This document shows positions 22,165 to 31,197 of a stretch of 64,000 nt of DNA, piece by piece. Below the pieces are notes generated by a model that saw only the letters and a program-made list of their open reading frames with translations, made no database searches and was not told the origin of the DNA. Each line of letters opens with the position of its first letter. Within the stretch, counting starts at the first letter, position 1. Source of the DNA: Catelliglobosispora koreensis DSM 44566 (GTDB lineage: Bacteria; Actinomycetota; Actinomycetes; Mycobacteriales; Micromonosporaceae); contig NZ_KB903250.1 in NCBI RefSeq assembly GCF_000379685.1, positions 248,624 to 312,623 on the forward strand, read 5' to 3'. The position numbers and the translations under genes were made by a program.

Positions 22165-23736
22165 TTAGACTCTGGTGATGCGGATCGCATCAGCGATGAC
22201 GTAGCCGGTGCCGTTCGTCCAGCGGCTGACGCCAACTCTGTCCGCATCGCCTGCGGCCAGCGTGAAGACGCCCAGCGAGACCCACTGCCCGCCGTTGACG
22301 CGCTGGTTCACCAGCACCGACTGGTTGCCCGATGTCGTGGCCACGATGAAAGGCGTCGCATCGTTATAGCCGGAGTTAGCCGGGTACCAGACGGACACTT
22401 CATAGGTGTCTGTTTCCGGGATCGCCACCTTGTACCAGGCGACATCGCTCGACGACACCGGGTTGGCGAAGCGATAGTCCGTGCCGTAGCGCTGTGCGGA
22501 GAACGCTGACGTGCCCCAGTTAGCGCTCGCCGTGAACCGCCCAGCCGTTGTGTTGTCAACGATTTCCGTGAAGCCCGGCGGTGGTTCTTCCACCGTCGTG
22601 GACACGTCGAGATAGTTGCGATCGATGTGAACCCTTACGCCGCCCCAGGTTTCGTCAACGTCCCCGGCGTATTGGTGCAGCCGCTGATGGTTGGAGTAGT
22701 AGTCATCGGGGCAGTAGGAGCCCGCGTCGGTGTCAGCCACACCGTTCCACCACGCGATCCACAGGTGGTCGAGCCGCGTGTATTGCGGGTCGTGGTAAGC
22801 GTTGCACACATCCGTGATGCCGGACGATCCGCTGGAGTACATGCCGGATAGGTAGCCAAGCGCGTGCAGACGTTGCGTCCAGCCGGACAGATAGGACAGC
22901 ACGGCTGCCCGGCACGAGGCGTTGGACGGGTAGTGCTCGATGTCGTTGTAAATAGCGCTTCCTGGCGGAATGCCAAGCGCCTGAGCCGCGCTGACCGCGC
23001 TAGAAGCCGAAGTCATGCCCTGTGAACGCGCCGTCGCCGGGTCGCTGGACATCTTCGGAGTCCTTGTGCCACAAGGAGCTTGGCGGCCGAGCTCGATCGG
23101 GATCAGCCGCCAGCCGTTGTTGGTCTGGTTAGTCACCCAGCTCGCGGTGAGGTTGGGCTGCGAGCAAGACCGGCTGCCTCCGCTGATGTAGATGCCGATC
23201 GCACGGTAGGGCGAGCTGTTGCGCCACGCGTTCATCGTTGACTGCGATGGCGCGGCACACGTGTCGAAGCCGCGTCCGGTGTAGATGCCCGGTTGCGGGG
23301 CGACCGCCGCCGCCGCGGGAAGCGAAGCCGCGACCGGAGTCGCCGTCTTTCCAACCAAGCCGCGCACGGTGGCTTCGGTGTCTGGGGTGAAGTGTGCGGT
23401 GACGAGAACTCCGCCGGCCCGGAACTGCGCTGTGTCCGAAGTCGACTGACTCAGGCGTTCCGCCGCCATCGGCTCGATGATCAGGCCCGCGGTCCGTCCT
23501 CTTAGGTCGGACGGACAGGACTCCTGATTGCCTGGGCGCCCCAGGTAAACAGCAGGTTCATCAAAACGAACGCAGGCGTCGGGGTGGGCACTCAAGTCGA
23601 CAACGCGCCAGGTCAAGGGCACTTCAACCCGATATCCCTGGTACGCGATGAGCCGTGCCGTGGCCGCCGAAGCTGGAGTGATAGCGAGGTATAGCACGGA
23701 CATGAGGCCGACCACACCCGCCAGGATCTTTCTCAT
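22165..23736 (-). CDS. Secreted DUF1906 (GH25-like) protein with golvesin-like C-domain
   Basis: 523 residues. A Sec signal peptide (about 1-25, ending ASA) is followed by a ~110-residue domain and then, from about 150, the DUF1906/Rv2525c-like TIM barrel. The barrel text is GRGFDTCAAPSQSTMNAW, YRAIGIYISGGSRSC, SAIYNDIEHYP and LGYLSGMYSSGSSG. DUF1906 is related to GH25 lysozymes and acts at the cell wall; Asp and Glu of YNDIEHY line the active site. The last 130 residues (FTEIVDNTTAGRFTASANWG to YVIADAIRITRV) match the golvesin C-terminal-like/CBM-type beta sandwich. GAGGAGG precedes ATG 23736. An inverted repeat lies in the leader. Probably peptidoglycan or polysaccharide binding or cleavage outside the cell. 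Confidence 0.85.
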   Translation of the reverse strand: MRKILAGVVGLMSVLYLAITPASAATARLIAYQGYRVEVPLTWRVVDLSAHPDACVRFDEPAVYLGRPGNQESCPSDLRGRTAGLIIEPMAAERLSQSTSDTAQFRAGGVLVTAHFTPDTEATVRGLVGKTATPVAASLPAAAAVAPQPGIYTGRGFDTCAAPSQSTMNAWRNSSPYRAIGIYISGGSRSCSQPNLTASWVTNQTNNGWRLIPIELGRQAPCGTRTPKMSSDPATARSQGMTSASSAVSAAQALGIPPGSAIYNDIEHYPSNASCRAAVLSYLSGWTQRLHALGYLSGMYSSGSSGITDVCNAYHDPQYTRLDHLWIAWWNGVADTDAGSYCPDDYYSNHQRLHQYAGDVDETWGGVRVHIDRNYLDVSTTVEEPPPGFTEIVDNTTAGRFTASANWGTSAFSAQRYGTDYRFANPVSSSDVAWYKVAIPETDTYEVSVWYPANSGYNDATPFIVATTSGNQSVLVNQRVNGGQWVSLGVFTLAAGDADRVGVSRWTNGTGYVIADAIRITRV

Positions 23737-23748
23737 CCAAGCCTCCTC

Positions 23749-23795
23749 GGTAAGAATCCTTCACAAAGTCGTAACTAGTTTGGAGAATTCTTACC
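23749..23795. promoter_or_regulatory. 9-bp inverted repeat in leader of DUF1906 gene
   Basis: GGTAAGAAT (23749-23757) and its complement ATTCTTACC (23787-23795) are 29 bp apart, just upstream of the GAGGAGG ribosome site. It could be a two-site operator or an mRNA hairpin that affects access to the RBS. No known regulator motif is recognised with certainty. Confidence 0.45.
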
Positions 23796-23852
23796 ATGCA
23801 TTCACCGCGCTCGCTAGAGTGCTTGACGAGGCATTGATCAGCGGAAAGAAAA

Positions 23853-23887
23853 GTGGCGTGGAGAACCAGGACGGTTCTCCACGCCAC
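23853..23887 (-). terminator. Strong intrinsic terminator of the LPXTG gene
   Basis: A perfect 15-bp stem, GTGGCGTGGAGAACC with its complement, around the 5-nt loop AGGAC. On the minus strand it is followed by TTTTCTTT. It lies 12 bp after the stop codon of the surface protein gene. Confidence 0.9.
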
Positions 23888-23898
23888 CAAGCGATTTC

Positions 23899-25578
23899 TT
23901 ACACCAGTCGGCGCCGGCTCAGCCGAAGCAGCAGAGCTCCCGCCCCGAGGACAACCACGCCGAGACCGACGAGCGGCAATACTGGCGATCCCGTGCGCGG
24001 CAGCCAAGTACCAGTGTCTGGGTCGTAGGCATAGCCCGAAACACCTGTCCCGGGATCCCCGGGCGCCGATCCGGCGGGCGGATCGCCGACGATCGGGGAA
24101 ACCACTGGCGGAGCACCCGCAGCCGGTGGTGTGGCACCGGGTTCGAGCGCGACGAGGTGGTCCTCGATTTCGCCGCCATCAACCCAGGTCGTGTTGTCGG
24201 GCGTGACTTCCGCGTCGGCATACAAGCGCAGCCGCAGCGCAGCCGGAGTCGCTTGGCGGGCAAGGGATGCCTTGCGAGCGGGCCATGAAAGCGTTGCCGT
24301 GCCGTTGTTCGCCGGCGCCGACGCTGTCGCCAGCTCGGCCGCGCTGAACGTGCCGTCCCCATCAAGGTCGAGCCATCCGGCCAACAGACCGGCCTTGCCC
24401 GTGTTGTTGGTTACGGGCACCGTCAGCTTGGGCGCGTTGCTGTTGAGCACGGTTCCCGCCGGGACCGCATCCTCGTCGTTGGCGCTGGGAACGTTGGTGT
24501 TATCGCTGTCATAGGTGTCCGACGGGAACCCGTCGATGTCGGAATCCACCAGCGTTCCCAAGTGGAATCGTTGCGAGCTGTCGAAGACCTGCGTCATCAC
24601 GTGTGCCGGACCCTTTGCCGCGGAAGAGGTCTGGTAGGTGTCCGGAGCGTCGCCAAAATCTGTCGCGAGCAGACAGTCGGCGCCATCGTTGATGCGCAAC
24701 GAAGCTGCCGAGCCGAGTGGCTGCACCAACGGCGGTGTCAGGTCGAGGCGCACCATGAAGGTCTTGCTCTGCCCGCTCATATTGGCGTTATTGGCACCGA
24801 CATAGAAGTTGGCCGTGCCGTCCTCCATGAACACCGCGCCATAGTTGTCGCTGTTGGGCAGATCCGCCGACAGGTCAGCCACATCCGTGACCACACCGCT
24901 CGCCGAATCGACTTTGACCACTTTGCGTTTGCCGCCGGAAAGCTCTACGCCGTAGAGCCCACCATCGGAATCGTTGTAGTCCCAGTCACCGATGTTCAGC
25001 ATCGCGTCCGGGTTGCCCGGCGAAATCCGCGAAAGCGTGACGTCGGTGAGGATGTGCCCCAGGGTCGCGCTCGCGGGATCGATGTCGATGACGAACAGGT
25101 GGTTGGCGGGCTGCTTCGTGTGCGCGTAATACCGGTTGCCCTGAGCCGTGCCAGCCAGCGCGAGATAGTCTGAATGCCCAAGGGCGGCAAGGTTTCCGGG
25201 CGCGCCGATCGAGTCGGTGTTCCCAAGCGAGTCCACGCGCACGATTTCGTCAGGGAACGGTCCCTCACCGGGTTTCGGCGGGTTCTTCACCGCATGCGTG
25301 CCCCAGAAAACGTTCTGAGTGCTGGAATACCCAGCCGCGTTCACCACGATGGGATTAGACCCAAGAACAAGATCTTTGATGGGTACTAGGGAAGCCTTCG
25401 AGATGTCATAGAAACTCAGCGTCGATTGGCTGCCAGACGCTGACGAGAACATGTAGCCCAGGTTCGGGCACGACGGAAACGGCGCTGCCGCTGGCGGAAT
25501 GGTCGCTGCTGCACTCAAAAGCAGCGCTCCAATGGCCAGCGGCAGGCTGATCAGTCGCTTGTGGACAAAGGTAATCAC
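23899..25578 (-). CDS. LPXTG-anchored surface protein (GEVED domain)
   Basis: 559 residues. A signal peptide (about 1-32) is followed by a propeller-like N-domain of about 270 residues (DUF6923 type, beginning near MFSSASGSQSTLSFYDI). A GEVED/CshA-type domain comes next, with DFGDAPDTYQTS, DEDAVPAG, GWLDLDGDGTFSAAEL and a WVDGGEIEDH ending. The tail is a Pro/Gly linker, LPRTG, a hydrophobic stretch and RRR, so sortase links it to peptidoglycan. No sortase gene is in the window. The start is a GTG at 25578 with a poor RBS, 19 bp after the NADH dehydrogenase stop. A role in adhesion or matrix is inferred from the family. Confidence 0.85.
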   Translation of the reverse strand: MITFVHKRLISLPLAIGALLLSAAATIPPAAAPFPSCPNLGYMFSSASGSQSTLSFYDISKASLVPIKDLVLGSNPIVVNAAGYSSTQNVFWGTHAVKNPPKPGEGPFPDEIVRVDSLGNTDSIGAPGNLAALGHSDYLALAGTAQGNRYYAHTKQPANHLFVIDIDPASATLGHILTDVTLSRISPGNPDAMLNIGDWDYNDSDGGLYGVELSGGKRKVVKVDSASGVVTDVADLSADLPNSDNYGAVFMEDGTANFYVGANNANMSGQSKTFMVRLDLTPPLVQPLGSAASLRINDGADCLLATDFGDAPDTYQTSSAAKGPAHVMTQVFDSSQRFHLGTLVDSDIDGFPSDTYDSDNTNVPSANDEDAVPAGTVLNSNAPKLTVPVTNNTGKAGLLAGWLDLDGDGTFSAAELATASAPANNGTATLSWPARKASLARQATPAALRLRLYADAEVTPDNTTWVDGGEIEDHLVALEPGATPPAAGAPPVVSPIVGDPPAGSAPGDPGTGVSGYAYDPDTGTWLPRTGSPVLPLVGLGVVVLGAGALLLRLSRRRLV

Positions 25579-25597
25579 ACCGAGCGTAACGACTTAG

Positions 25598-26911
25598 TTA
25601 CTGTTTGGTGGCTTCCTGGATAGGCACGAAGGGGTCCTGGAGCTCACCGAGCGAGACGACCTCCCGCTTGAAGAACAGCGCCAGGGTCCAGTCGATGACC
25701 ACACGAACCTTGCGGTTGAGCGAGGGAATGCGGCTCAAGTGGTAGGTGCGGTGCAGGAACCACGCCGACAGGCCCTTGATGTTGACGCCGAACAGCCGCG
25801 CCACACCCTTGTGCAGGCCGAGGCTCGCCACCGATCCCACGTGCTTGTAGCGGTATTGGCGAATCGGCTTGGCCCGTAAGGTCGCCACGACGTTGTCGGC
25901 GAGCCGCCTGGCCTGGCGCACGGCGTGCTGCGCGCTCGGGGAACACATTTCCCCGGCCGCGGCCGTCAAGTCAGGCACGGCAGCACAGTCGCCTGCGCTC
26001 CAAGCGCCCTCAACGACTTTGCCGTCGTCGACGATCCGCAGCGTTGGCTCGCACGTGATCGCGCCCCGGGCGTTGCGCGGCAGATCCGTCGCGTTGACGA
26101 GCGGATGTGCCTTGACGCCAGCGGTCCACACGATCGTATCGGCGTAGAACTCCGCCCCATCCGAGAGCTTCACGAGATTGTCCACGCACGACTCAAGCCG
26201 TGTCCCGAGCCGGACGTCGATGTCCCGCTTGAGCAACTGCTCGACCGTGTAGGCGCCCATCTCCTGGCCGACCTCGGGCAGGATGCGCTGAGTCGCCTCG
26301 ACGAGCACCCAGTGCATGTCCGAGGCCTTTAGCTCGGGGTAGTAACGCAACGCGTCGCGGGCCATGTCTTCCATCTCGGCCAGCGCCTCAACCCCGGCGT
26401 AGCCCGCGCCCACGACCACAAACGTCAGCGCGCGACTGCGCACGGCCGGGTCTTCGGTCACGGCGGCGATATCGAGCCGCTCCAGCACGTGGTTGCGCAG
26501 ATAGATCGCTTCGCCGATGGTCTTGAAGCCGATGGCGTGCTCACGCAACCCGGGGATGGGCAACGTTCTGGAGACGCTGCCCGGCGCGACCACGATGTGG
26601 TCATAGGGAACCTCGCGCGGCGGGCCAGACAACGGCTGCACTGTCGCCACCTTGCGGGAGTGCTCAACCTTCGTCACGGCACCGGCAAGGATGGTGCACT
26701 TGCGAAGTTCACGCCGCAACGGGACCACGCTGTGCCGTGGCGAGATGTTTCCTGCCGCCGCTTCCGGGAGGAAAGGCTGATAGGTCATGTGTGGCTGGGG
26801 ATCGACCACCATAACCTCGGCCTCTCCGGCGCGGAGCTTGCGCGAGAGTCTGAGGGCGACGTAAAGGCCGACGTGGCCGGCGCCCACCACCAATATCCGA
26901 GTTGGTGTCAC
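25598..26911 (-). CDS. ndh: Type II NADH dehydrogenase (NDH-2)
   Basis: 437 residues, the usual length. It carries an N-terminal FAD Rossmann motif (RILVVGAGHVGLYVALRL), a second NAD(H)-binding motif (VVVGAGYAGVEALAEM) and the FAD-binding WSAGDCAAVPD. The C-terminal 60 residues, containing AWFLHRTYHLSRIPSLNRK, form the amphipathic membrane anchor. It oxidises NADH and reduces menaquinone at the inner membrane face without pumping protons. It is transcribed leftward, apparently on its own promoter, and is followed closely by the surface protein gene. Confidence 0.9.
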   Translation of the reverse strand: MTPTRILVVGAGHVGLYVALRLSRKLRAGEAEVMVVDPQPHMTYQPFLPEAAAGNISPRHSVVPLRRELRKCTILAGAVTKVEHSRKVATVQPLSGPPREVPYDHIVVAPGSVSRTLPIPGLREHAIGFKTIGEAIYLRNHVLERLDIAAVTEDPAVRSRALTFVVVGAGYAGVEALAEMEDMARDALRYYPELKASDMHWVLVEATQRILPEVGQEMGAYTVEQLLKRDIDVRLGTRLESCVDNLVKLSDGAEFYADTIVWTAGVKAHPLVNATDLPRNARGAITCEPTLRIVDDGKVVEGAWSAGDCAAVPDLTAAAGEMCSPSAQHAVRQARRLADNVVATLRAKPIRQYRYKHVGSVASLGLHKGVARLFGVNIKGLSAWFLHRTYHLSRIPSLNRKVRVVIDWTLALFFKREVVSLGELQDPFVPIQEATKQ

Positions 26912-26981
26912 GCCTTCAAATTACTCGCTTTTGAACACGCTCAAACGCCGATTTAGCTGTGATCTCCGTTAGCGACGGCGC

Positions 26982-27524
26982 TCACAGCTCCCGTTTCTTC
27001 AGCCTGGCCGCCCACGAAAGCACAGCTACGATCCCGGCCGCCGCACCCAGCCCCACGAGCAGCACCGGCACGGACGCGCCCGGCGTGACGGACGGCACTG
27101 TCAGCACGATGAGCGTGGAGACGGCCGCTGACACGACAATGACCAAAGCCGCTCGCGCTGCCCAGCGCAAAATGACCGCGCTGTCCACAATGGAGTCATA
27201 CGGCAGCACCGCCGCCAGCGCGGCCGACGAGTGCAGCAGATAGAGCGCGCACGCGGTGGTGAACGTTCCCGGTCCGGTCACCGTCTGTCCGGTCCCGAGA
27301 GTCGCGACCACCCAGAAAATCACCGCCAGCACCATCATCACGTCTACGAACCGCGATCCCGGCGCGAACGCGGGCACCAGGGAAAGCACCCCGATGAAGA
27401 ACAGGAACCGCGGCGAGAGCGCCGCCCCGGGAGCCGCCGACCACAGCGCGGCGAACCCGGTCGCGAAGACCAGAGCCCGCATGATGAGCGGTGCCGGGGT
27501 TACCCGGCGCAACTTGTCGATCAT
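26982..27524 (-). CDS. Membrane protein at the end of the MoxR operon
   Basis: 180 residues with five or six hydrophobic segments, for example RFLFFIGVLSLVPAF, FVDVMMVLAVIFWVVATL, LVIVVSAAVSTLIVLTV and VPVLLVGLGAAAGIVAVLSW, and a short basic tail. No family name. Its ATG overlaps the DUF58 stop by 4 bp, so it belongs to the same operon and may anchor the complex. About 70 bp separate it from the divergent-end of the NADH dehydrogenase gene. Confidence 0.7.
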   Translation of the reverse strand: MIDKLRRVTPAPLIMRALVFATGFAALWSAAPGAALSPRFLFFIGVLSLVPAFAPGSRFVDVMMVLAVIFWVVATLGTGQTVTGPGTFTTACALYLLHSSAALAAVLPYDSIVDSAVILRWAARAALVIVVSAAVSTLIVLTVPSVTPGASVPVLLVGLGAAAGIVAVLSWAARLKKREL

Positions 27525-28876
27525 CGGTAGGCACCCACCTTCGGCGCTGACGCCAGCCGGGAAACGTCGCGAAGGACGCTGTCGAGGCTGCCCGCCCCCG
27601 CCCAGGCCACGACCGGGACGCCGTGCTCACGCAACTGGCCGATCGTGTTCTCCCGCTCCAGCTTCCACAACCGGAACGCCACTTCCGACCAGCCGCTGGA
27701 GGTGACCGGCGCGATGAGCCCGGCCGGCAACGTATCGACAGCGATGACGAATCGCCCGGCCCGCACGAGCCCGGCGAGCATTCCGGCCGACCGGGCGTCA
27801 AGCAACGGCGTCAAAACCACGACCAGCGCGTCGGCTGAGATGCTCGCCGCCAGTTGCGCTCCGCCTCGCTCCTGCGCCGTCGGGCTCGGGTACGCGTCGA
27901 GCAGCCACTCCAGCACCGTGAGGTATTGACGGCGGCCGCTGGCCGGGCGCAGCTTGCGCGCCATCGAGCCATATTCGAGCAGCGAGACCCGGTCCCCAAG
28001 GTGCAGATAGTGCTCGGCGATCGCGGCACTCGCCCGGACCGCGCGGTCGAGCACGGAAGCTGTCCCGTGCACGCCCTCGGAACGGCCCGCGTCGGCCAGC
28101 AAGTCCAGCAGGATGACGACTTCAGCGTCGCGATCGGACAAAGTCGCCGCGACGTGCAACCGTTCAGTGCGCAACGACACGCGCCAGTCAATGCGGCGCA
28201 ACCGGTCCCCCGGCGCGAACTGACGGACACCGGCGAGCTCACCGCCCTCACCCGCGCGGCGTGACCGGTGCTGACCGACGAGGCCGGCCGCCCGTGGCAT
28301 CGCTTCGTCGGCCGCGAACGGCTCGGTCATCGGATAGACCCGGACCCCGAGCGCTCCCGTCACCACGGCACGGCTGATGAGCAGGCCGTCGCAGGCGACG
28401 GCGTAAGCCGAAGCTGGGCCAAGGGTTTGGCGCCCCCAGCGGATCGCTGGTCCCGTCATCTCCACGGCGGCAGCCACTCCCCGCGCCACGGAGGTCACCT
28501 GCGGCCGGTCACCGTCGGCGAGTTTGAGCCAGGGCGAGTGCTGGACCCGGAGCACCGCTAGGTCGTACCCGGTGATGTCCCTGTTTTCCACCTCAATCGT
28601 GGCGCCGAGCTCACCGCCCTCGACCGGCAGTGTCTCCACCGTGGACAGTCTTAGCCCGGGAGCACCGCGCGGACGGCGTGACAGTCCAAACGCGACACTG
28701 AGCGCCAGCGGGACGGCCAGCACGACGAAATCGGCCCGGCCAAACAGCACCGCGAGAATGAGCAGCACGCCGCACACGAACACAGCCCGGCTCAGCGCCG
28801 TTGTCGGGATCCACTGATCCTCGTCAGGCGCTGCGTCATCGAAATCGCGGGGTGGATCCGCGGGCCGTAACTGCAC
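27521..28876 (-). CDS. DUF58 domain protein, partner of MoxR
   Basis: 451 residues. Two hydrophobic segments near the N-terminus (about 28-65) are followed by a large domain that contains the DUF58 signature GEGGELAGVRQFAPGDRLR then IDWRVSLR (about 215-240). A vWA-like part follows (EVVILLDLLADAG), in which the MIDAS D-x-S-x-S is not kept (DLLAD). DUF58 proteins form membrane complexes with MoxR ATPases. The start is 2 bp after the MoxR stop. The role is probably in assembly or stress-dependent maturation of envelope proteins, inferred from the family. Confidence 0.88.
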   Translation of the reverse strand: MQLRPADPPRDFDDAAPDEDQWIPTTALSRAVFVCGVLLILAVLFGRADFVVLAVPLALSVAFGLSRRPRGAPGLRLSTVETLPVEGGELGATIEVENRDITGYDLAVLRVQHSPWLKLADGDRPQVTSVARGVAAAVEMTGPAIRWGRQTLGPASAYAVACDGLLISRAVVTGALGVRVYPMTEPFAADEAMPRAAGLVGQHRSRRAGEGGELAGVRQFAPGDRLRRIDWRVSLRTERLHVAATLSDRDAEVVILLDLLADAGRSEGVHGTASVLDRAVRASAAIAEHYLHLGDRVSLLEYGSMARKLRPASGRRQYLTVLEWLLDAYPSPTAQERGGAQLAASISADALVVVLTPLLDARSAGMLAGLVRAGRFVIAVDTLPAGLIAPVTSSGWSEVAFRLWKLERENTIGQLREHGVPVVAWAGAGSLDSVLRDVSRLASAPKVGAYR

Positions 28877-28878
28877 GG

Positions 28879-29919
28879 CTATTTGGCCTTGCGGCGCGGG
28901 GTGGAGGCGGGCAGCAAGTCGAGGTCGCTATCGGCATAGCGGGGCTGCTGTGTGTAGGACGGCACGGCACCGCTCGCCGGAGCGGCCGTCGCGGCGAGCA
29001 CGTCGGCGACGACAGCCGCTGGGTCAACGCGCTTGAGCCACATCTCCGGGCGCAGCGAAATGCGGTGTGCCAAGGCTGGCACGGCGACCTGCTTGACGTC
29101 TTCGGGAATCACATAGTCGCGTCCAGCCATAGCCGCCCGCGCCCGTGAAAGCAGAAGCAGCGCAAGCGATCCGCGTGGCGAGGCGCCAACCAGGACAGCG
29201 TGATGCTCGCGGGTGGCACCGGTCAAAGCGACCACGTAACGGCTGATGGAGTCTTCGACTTCGATGTCTTCGAGACCGGATTGCATGCGCCGCAACGTGG
29301 CCGCGTCGGCCACTGGCTCCAGCACGGCCTCTTCTTGCTTACGGGACATGCGGCGCCGCAAGACGGTCAGCTCTTCGTCGGCCTCGGGATAGCCAAACGA
29401 AACGCGCAACATGAAGCGGTCGAGCTGGGCTTCGGGCAACGGGTAGGTGCCTTCGTATTCAATCGGATTCGCCGTCGCGAGCACGTGAAACGGTGGCTCC
29501 AGCCGGTAGGTCACGCCTTCGACCGAAACCTGCTTCTCCTGCATGGCTTCCAGCAGAGCGGCCTGCGTCTTCGGTGGCGTCCGGTTGATTTCGTCGGCCA
29601 GCAGCAGGTTGGTGAACACGGGCCCGGCGCGGAAAGTGAAGTCGTGCTTGCGCTGGTCGTAGAGGAACGACCCGGTCACGTCGGCGGGCAGCAGGTCAGG
29701 GGTGAACTGAAGCCGGCGGAAGTCGAGCCCGAGCGCCTGGGCGAACGAACGCGCCGTGAGCGTCTTGCCCAGACCCGGCAGGTCTTCCAGGAGCACGTGG
29801 CCGCCAGCGAGAATTCCCGCCAGCACCAGCTCTAGCGACTCCCGGTTGCCCACCACGATGGTGCCGACCCGGTCTAGCACCTGGGCGGACAGGCGCCCGA
29901 TCTCTTTCGCGTCCATCAC
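28879..29919 (-). CDS. MoxR family AAA+ ATPase
   Basis: 346 residues. Walker A is GLGKT (in LLEDLPGLGKTLTARSFA), Walker B is LLADEINRTPPKTQAALLEA, sensor 1 lies in VLATANPIEYEGTYPLPEA, and the Arg-finger region is LDRFMLRV. This is the standard MoxR plan. The last 30 residues form a Ser/Pro/Gln-rich tail with KAK. MoxR ATPases act as chaperones loading cofactors or assembling protein complexes with vWA partners. It overlaps the upstream gene by 4 bp and lies 2 bp from the DUF58 gene. Confidence 0.93.
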   Translation of the reverse strand: MMDAKEIGRLSAQVLDRVGTIVVGNRESLELVLAGILAGGHVLLEDLPGLGKTLTARSFAQALGLDFRRLQFTPDLLPADVTGSFLYDQRKHDFTFRAGPVFTNLLLADEINRTPPKTQAALLEAMQEKQVSVEGVTYRLEPPFHVLATANPIEYEGTYPLPEAQLDRFMLRVSFGYPEADEELTVLRRRMSRKQEEAVLEPVADAATLRRMQSGLEDIEVEDSISRYVVALTGATREHHAVLVGASPRGSLALLLLSRARAAMAGRDYVIPEDVKQVAVPALAHRISLRPEMWLKRVDPAAVVADVLAATAAPASGAVPSYTQQPRYADSDLDLLPASTPRRKAK

Positions 29920-30467
29920 AATTTCTCCAGTGCAGCAATGATGTGGTCAAGCTCTTTGGCCTGAGGACTCCGGCGATGTGGCATCGTGACGAAAGTCCAA
30001 AGTGGATCGCCCAGCTTTTCGCGGGCGGCAACGGGGTCGCTGGCTCGCGTGATCCCGTATTTCTGGCGCAACCGCTCATCGGCTAGCTCCCCGAGGCGGG
30101 GCAGCACACGGCGGTTGAAGCGGCTCGCGTCGGTATGACTCCAATCGAGCATCATGTCCCAGCTGTTGACCGCGACCTTCAGCCCGTCTGGCATGGACAG
30201 TGGCTGTTCGACCGTGAAGCCAGCGTGCCGGGCCCTTGGCCCGGGCCGCAGGCGCTTGGTAACCCGGACCAGTCCCGCAATCGCCAGGGCGAACCCGAAC
30301 AAGGCCGGCACCGGTGCTTCGAGCTCCATCAGCCGTAACGCTATGTATGCCAAGGCGGTCAGCACACAGGCGATCGCCAGCAGGCTGAACGTGCGGACAG
30401 CCATGGGAGCGGCCGGCTTGGCCGGGCGCTGAACCTCAGCGCCACTAAACAGATCATCGATCGTCAT
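29916..30467 (-). CDS. Two-TM membrane protein in MoxR operon
   Basis: 183 residues: a short cytoplasmic N-terminus, two hydrophobic helices (about 24-45 and 50-65, FSLLAIACVLTALAYIALRL and PALFGFALAIAGLV), and a basic cytoplasmic C-domain with several Trp and Pro. The family is unnamed to me, but this gene recurs between DUF4129 and MoxR genes in Actinobacteria. It has 4-bp overlaps with both neighbours, so it is translationally coupled. Confidence 0.75.
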   Translation of the reverse strand: MTIDDLFSGAEVQRPAKPAAPMAVRTFSLLAIACVLTALAYIALRLMELEAPVPALFGFALAIAGLVRVTKRLRPGPRARHAGFTVEQPLSMPDGLKVAVNSWDMMLDWSHTDASRFNRRVLPRLGELADERLRQKYGITRASDPVAAREKLGDPLWTFVTMPHRRSPQAKELDHIIAALEKL

Positions 30468-31150
30468 GCTGTCGCCGCCTGGGTCAGTTCGCCGTGCAAG
30501 CGCGTCAACGCCGCTCTCGCGTGATCGCGCATTGACTCGTCAACGTCACGTGAGGCGTAACGGGCCTGACGGTAAACGTCGGCGAACCCGGTCAGCACGC
30601 CCTCGCTGAGGTGATGGCCAGCGAGCAACCGCAAGACGAGATCAGAGGACGTGTCCCCACGCTGGCGTGCCGTGCCCGCGGCCGCGGCGGCCCGCTCCAG
30701 CCGCACCCAGCACGCGATGACGGCCCGTCTCGGGTCGGTGCCGATCTCGCCGAGATCGAGCAGCCCGGCTTCGATCGCGGCGACCACCTCTTCTTCGAGA
30801 CTCGCCGGGGGCTGCTGTGCGTCACGCCGTCGCAACGGGCGGCGGCGAAACCGCGTCGCCGACCCACCGACCGCGCGCACGAGCACCACGATCAGCACCA
30901 GCACCGCGACCGCCACGAGGGCGATCAGCACCGATGTCACCCAGCCGGGGAGCTGGACATCGGTGTAACTGGCCTCTTGCTGGGCCGAACCGCTCGGCGC
31001 CGGGCGCTCTTCCTGCGGGGGTCCGGTGTAGACAGGCTCCTCGCTAACCGAGTGCCACAGCGGCAGTTGCGTCATGGATGCCGCGATTCCCGTGGCGGCT
31101 AGCAGCGCAGCCACGGCAAGCATCGGAGCCCATCGGCGAAGCATTCCCAT
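30464..31150 (-). CDS. DUF4129 domain protein
   Basis: 228 residues. The first membrane helix is at about 8-25; an outer Pro/Gln linker follows, then a second helix at about 70-92 (VTSVLIALVAVAVLVLIVVL) and a cytoplasmic DUF4129 domain (PRRAVIACWVRLERAAAAAG, LRLLAGHHLSEGVLTGF, VYRQARYASRDV). DUF4129 is the usual third member of MoxR/DUF58 clusters and often joins transglutaminase-like proteins. First gene of the five-gene operon 26982-31150. Confidence 0.87.
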   Translation of the reverse strand: MGMLRRWAPMLAVAALLAATGIAASMTQLPLWHSVSEEPVYTGPPQEERPAPSGSAQQEASYTDVQLPGWVTSVLIALVAVAVLVLIVVLVRAVGGSATRFRRRPLRRRDAQQPPASLEEEVVAAIEAGLLDLGEIGTDPRRAVIACWVRLERAAAAAGTARQRGDTSSDLVLRLLAGHHLSEGVLTGFADVYRQARYASRDVDESMRDHARAALTRLHGELTQAATA

Positions 31151-31197
31151 CGAAGGAGAATCCTGCCATGCCGCGCAGGTTCAGCACAGATAGCCAC

